The notes under the pieces are model-generated. The model did not search any database, was not told where the DNA came from, and was given only the letters and a program-made list of their open reading frames with translations. 49,999 nucleotides of DNA from the NCBI GenBank assembly GCA_903870815.1, contig CAIQEI010000093.1, forward strand, positions 1-49,999, read 5' to 3'. Each line of letters starts with the position of its first letter. Positions within the stretch are counted from its first letter, which is position 1. The translations under genes were made by a program, and so were the position numbers. Positions 48,348-49,999 of this stretch are shown here, one piece after another. Source of the stretch: an uncultured Verrucomicrobia subdivision 3 bacterium. GTDB lineage: Bacteria; Verrucomicrobiota; Verrucomicrobiia; Limisphaerales; UBA11358.

Positions 48348-49661
48348 ATGAACCTGGCAGATAAAGTCAGATTGGCCGGCGTGGTCGGCGCGGGCGGCGG
48401 TGGATTTCCCACGCACGTCAAACTCGGCGCGAAGGCGGAAGTGGTCATCGCCAACGGCGCGGAATGCGAGCCGCTCCTGCACAAGGACGCGGTGACGATG
48501 GAAGAAAGCGCCGCGGAAATGGTGCGGGGCATACAACTCGCGATGGAAGCCGTCGGCGCGATGGAAGGCGTCATCGGCGTCAAAGCGAAAAAGAAGCACG
48601 CGGTCGAGGCCGTACAGGAGGCCAGCAAAGGCACGAACGTCCGCGTCCAACTACTGGGCGATTATTATCCGGCGGGCGACGAATACGATCTGGTTTACAC
48701 CGTCACCGGCAAGCTGATTCCGCCCGGCGGCATTCCCATTGCGGTCGGCGCGGTGGTGAACAACGTCGAGACCTTTGTAAACATCGCGGCCGCCCACGAC
48801 GGCAAGCCGCTCACGCACAAGATGGTCACCATCGCGGGCGCGGTGAAATCGCCGGCCACCCTGCGCGTGCCGATCGGCACGACGTTCCGGGAGTGCATTG
48901 AATATGCGGGCGGGCTGACCACGGATGATCCGGTACTGTGCCTCGGCGGGCTGATGATGGGGACGAACACCGATGATCTGGACACGCCCGTCACCAAGAC
49001 TTCCACGGGCGTCATCATTCTGCCACGCACGCATCACACCATTGAACGCAAGCTCAAGCCGGCCAAGATGCAGGCGAAGATCGGCAAGTCCGCGTGCGAC
49101 CAGTGCCGGTACTGCACCGAATATTGCCCGCGGTTTCTGCTCGGTTACGCCGTCGAGCCGCACCAGGTCATGCGCACGCTGGCCTTCAGCGGCACGGGCG
49201 AGGATTATTTCAACCAGTGGGCGGCCATGTGCTGCTCCTGCGGGCTCTGCACGCTGTATTCCTGCCCGGAGGAACTGTTCCCGAAGGAAGCCTGCGACGA
49301 CGCGAAATCGATGATGCGCGCCAAGCAGATGAAATGGACGGGCCCGATGAATCCCAAGCCGCACGAGATGCTCGACGGCCGCCGCGTGCCGATCAAGACG
49401 CTCGCCAAGAAATTGCACGTCCTCAATTACGACCTGCCGGCGCCGCTGGTGCGCCAGACCATCTCGCCCAACCGCCTCATCCTACCGCTCAAGCAAAGCG
49501 CCGGCACCGCCTGCCTCGCCAAGGTCAAGACCGGCGACCGCGTGAGCGCCGGCCAGGTGATCGGCGAACCCGCGCCGAACGCGCTCGGCGCGATCCTGCA
49601 CGCGCCGATGGCCGGCACCGTGCGCGAAGTAAACGACAAACAAATCATTTTGGAGAAATAA
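48348..49661 (+). CDS. pduS: PduS-like (RnfC-type) flavin/iron-sulfur protein
   Basis: 437 residues. N-terminal SLBB/RnfC-type NADH/FMN domain: GVVGAGGGGFPTHVKL (11-26), NGAECEPLLHKD and GDEYDLVY. Two [4Fe-4S] clusters are shown by CDQCRYCTEYCP (C250, C253, C256, C260) and CSCGLCTLYSCP (C295 or C296, C298, C301, C306). A C-terminal biotinyl/lipoyl-like fold (LPLKQSAGTACLAKVKTGDRVSAGQVIGE...APMAGTVREV) is as in RnfC. In Pdu systems PduS feeds electrons through the shell, and with the PduT-like protein next door it could reoxidise NADH or repair cofactor. Alcohol dehydrogenase is not in view. Confidence 0.95.
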   Translation: MNLADKVRLAGVVGAGGGGFPTHVKLGAKAEVVIANGAECEPLLHKDAVTMEESAAEMVRGIQLAMEAVGAMEGVIGVKAKKKHAVEAVQEASKGTNVRVQLLGDYYPAGDEYDLVYTVTGKLIPPGGIPIAVGAVVNNVETFVNIAAAHDGKPLTHKMVTIAGAVKSPATLRVPIGTTFRECIEYAGGLTTDDPVLCLGGLMMGTNTDDLDTPVTKTSTGVIILPRTHHTIERKLKPAKMQAKIGKSACDQCRYCTEYCPRFLLGYAVEPHQVMRTLAFSGTGEDYFNQWAAMCCSCGLCTLYSCPEELFPKEACDDAKSMMRAKQMKWTGPMNPKPHEMLDGRRVPIKTLAKKLHVLNYDLPAPLVRQTISPNRLILPLKQSAGTACLAKVKTGDRVSAGQVIGEPAPNALGAILHAPMAGTVREVNDKQIILEK

Positions 49662-49665
49662 TTTT

Positions 49666-49999
49666 ATGGCCGATAAATCTGTTGGATTGATTGAACTCTC
49701 GAGCATCGCCGCCGGTTTTCAGGTGGCGGACACGATGCTCAAGGCGGGCAACGTGCGGCTCATCCTATCGCGCTCCATCTGCTCCGGCAAATACATGGTG
49801 CTCATCGGCGGCGACGCGGCCGCGGTGGCGGCCGCCGTCGAAGCCGGCTGCGTGGAGGCGGGCGGCTGCCTGATCGACAGCTTCGTCATTGCCAATTTGC
49901 ATCCCGACGTATTTGTCGCGCTCGGCCGCACCCAGCCGGCGGAGCCGAACGGCGCGCTCGGCATCATCGAATCCTTCAACGTCGCCACGCTCATCGAGG
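49666..49999 (+). CDS. pduT: PduT-like BMC-T trimeric shell protein (3' end outside window)
   Basis: First 111 residues seen. MADKSVGLIELSSIAAGFQVADTMLKAGNVRLILSRSICSGKYMVLIGGDAAAVAAAVEAG is BMC domain 1; a second starts at NGALGIIESFNVATLIE, making a tandem BMC-T. Cys39 in SICSGKYMVLIGG matches the pore Cys of PduT that binds a [4Fe-4S] cluster at the trimer axis. It follows pduS by 4 bp. A Fe-S shell protein paired with PduS suggests electron transfer across the shell. Confidence 0.93.
   Translation, partial: MADKSVGLIELSSIAAGFQVADTMLKAGNVRLILSRSICSGKYMVLIGGDAAAVAAAVEAGCVEAGGCLIDSFVIANLHPDVFVALGRTQPAEPNGALGIIESFNVATLIE

Overview
The window looks like a chromosomal segment of a Verrucomicrobiota-type bacterium (PVC superphylum, possibly a Pedosphaera/Limisphaera relative). 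The grounds are a bacterial microcompartment (BMC) locus of the planctomycete-verrucomicrobial (PVM) kind, a secreted cyclophilin with a '...FFRLKK' C-terminus, and many short hairpin and tandem repeats between and inside genes. No rRNA, tRNA, CRISPR array, phage or complete insertion sequence was seen. The taxonomic call is an inference.

Layout. 1-5.1 kb: 3' part of valS, an inositol-monophosphatase-family gene, a secreted peptidyl-prolyl isomerase, rdgB and a DUF202-type membrane protein. 5.2-9.0 kb: the SAM cycle, with metK-ahcY in an operon ending in a strong terminator, divergent from an ArsR-type HTH/methyltransferase fusion that probably regulates it. 9.0-15.7 kb: leuS, signal peptidase I, an NTF2-like protein, coaX, birA and nadC. 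15.8-18.6 kb: a HEAT-repeat protein, a response regulator with a DUF4388-like domain and a small partner. 18.8-21.2 kb: an exported duplicated-domain protein, a sigma factor and a membrane protein that may be its anti-sigma. 21.2-28.0 kb: two MFS transporters, a polytopic membrane protein, a sulfatase-fold protein lacking all the usual catalytic motifs, and a DUF554 protein. 28.0-29.2 kb is gene-poor and full of repeats. 29.2-32.8 kb: ribD, riboflavin synthase, and an olsB-olsA-like pair for ornithine lipids. 32.9-34.3 kb: a DEDD-type exonuclease and a thioredoxin-fold protein.

34.5-40.2 kb is a tight operon: an ECF sigma factor, a small membrane protein, a GspE/PilB-like ATPase without the usual N-terminal domain, two different GspF/PilC-like platform proteins, three pseudopilin-like proteins and a small membrane protein. 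It has no secretin or prepilin peptidase in the window. It resembles a minimal type II secretion/type IV pilus machine under its own sigma factor. A gmhA-like gene follows on the other strand.

40.9-50.0 kb is the BMC locus. Leftward from a central control region run pduL, two BMC-H genes, acetate kinase, a third BMC-H, a BMC-P, a PduP-like aldehyde dehydrogenase, two more BMC-P genes and a class II aldolase. Rightward run a DeoR-family regulator, a PduS-like flavin/Fe-S protein and a PduT-like trimer that runs off the window. The predicted pathway is sugar-phosphate (fuculose- or rhamnulose-1-phosphate) to lactaldehyde plus DHAP, then lactaldehyde to lactyl-CoA, lactyl-phosphate, and lactate plus ATP. 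Four TTNCAAA motifs at an exact 10-bp period end at the regulator's start codon and form a probable operator.

A theme across the window is repeats invading genes. In-frame repeat-derived inserts lie in conserved enzymes (rdgB twice, leuS, nadC, ribD) and in a sigma factor. Other repeats supply the stop codons of leuS, the ArsR fusion, birA and ribD. A second theme is a Shine-Dalgarno-less leader close to AACCAAAAATAAAATATG before metK, ahcY and the BMC-H genes.
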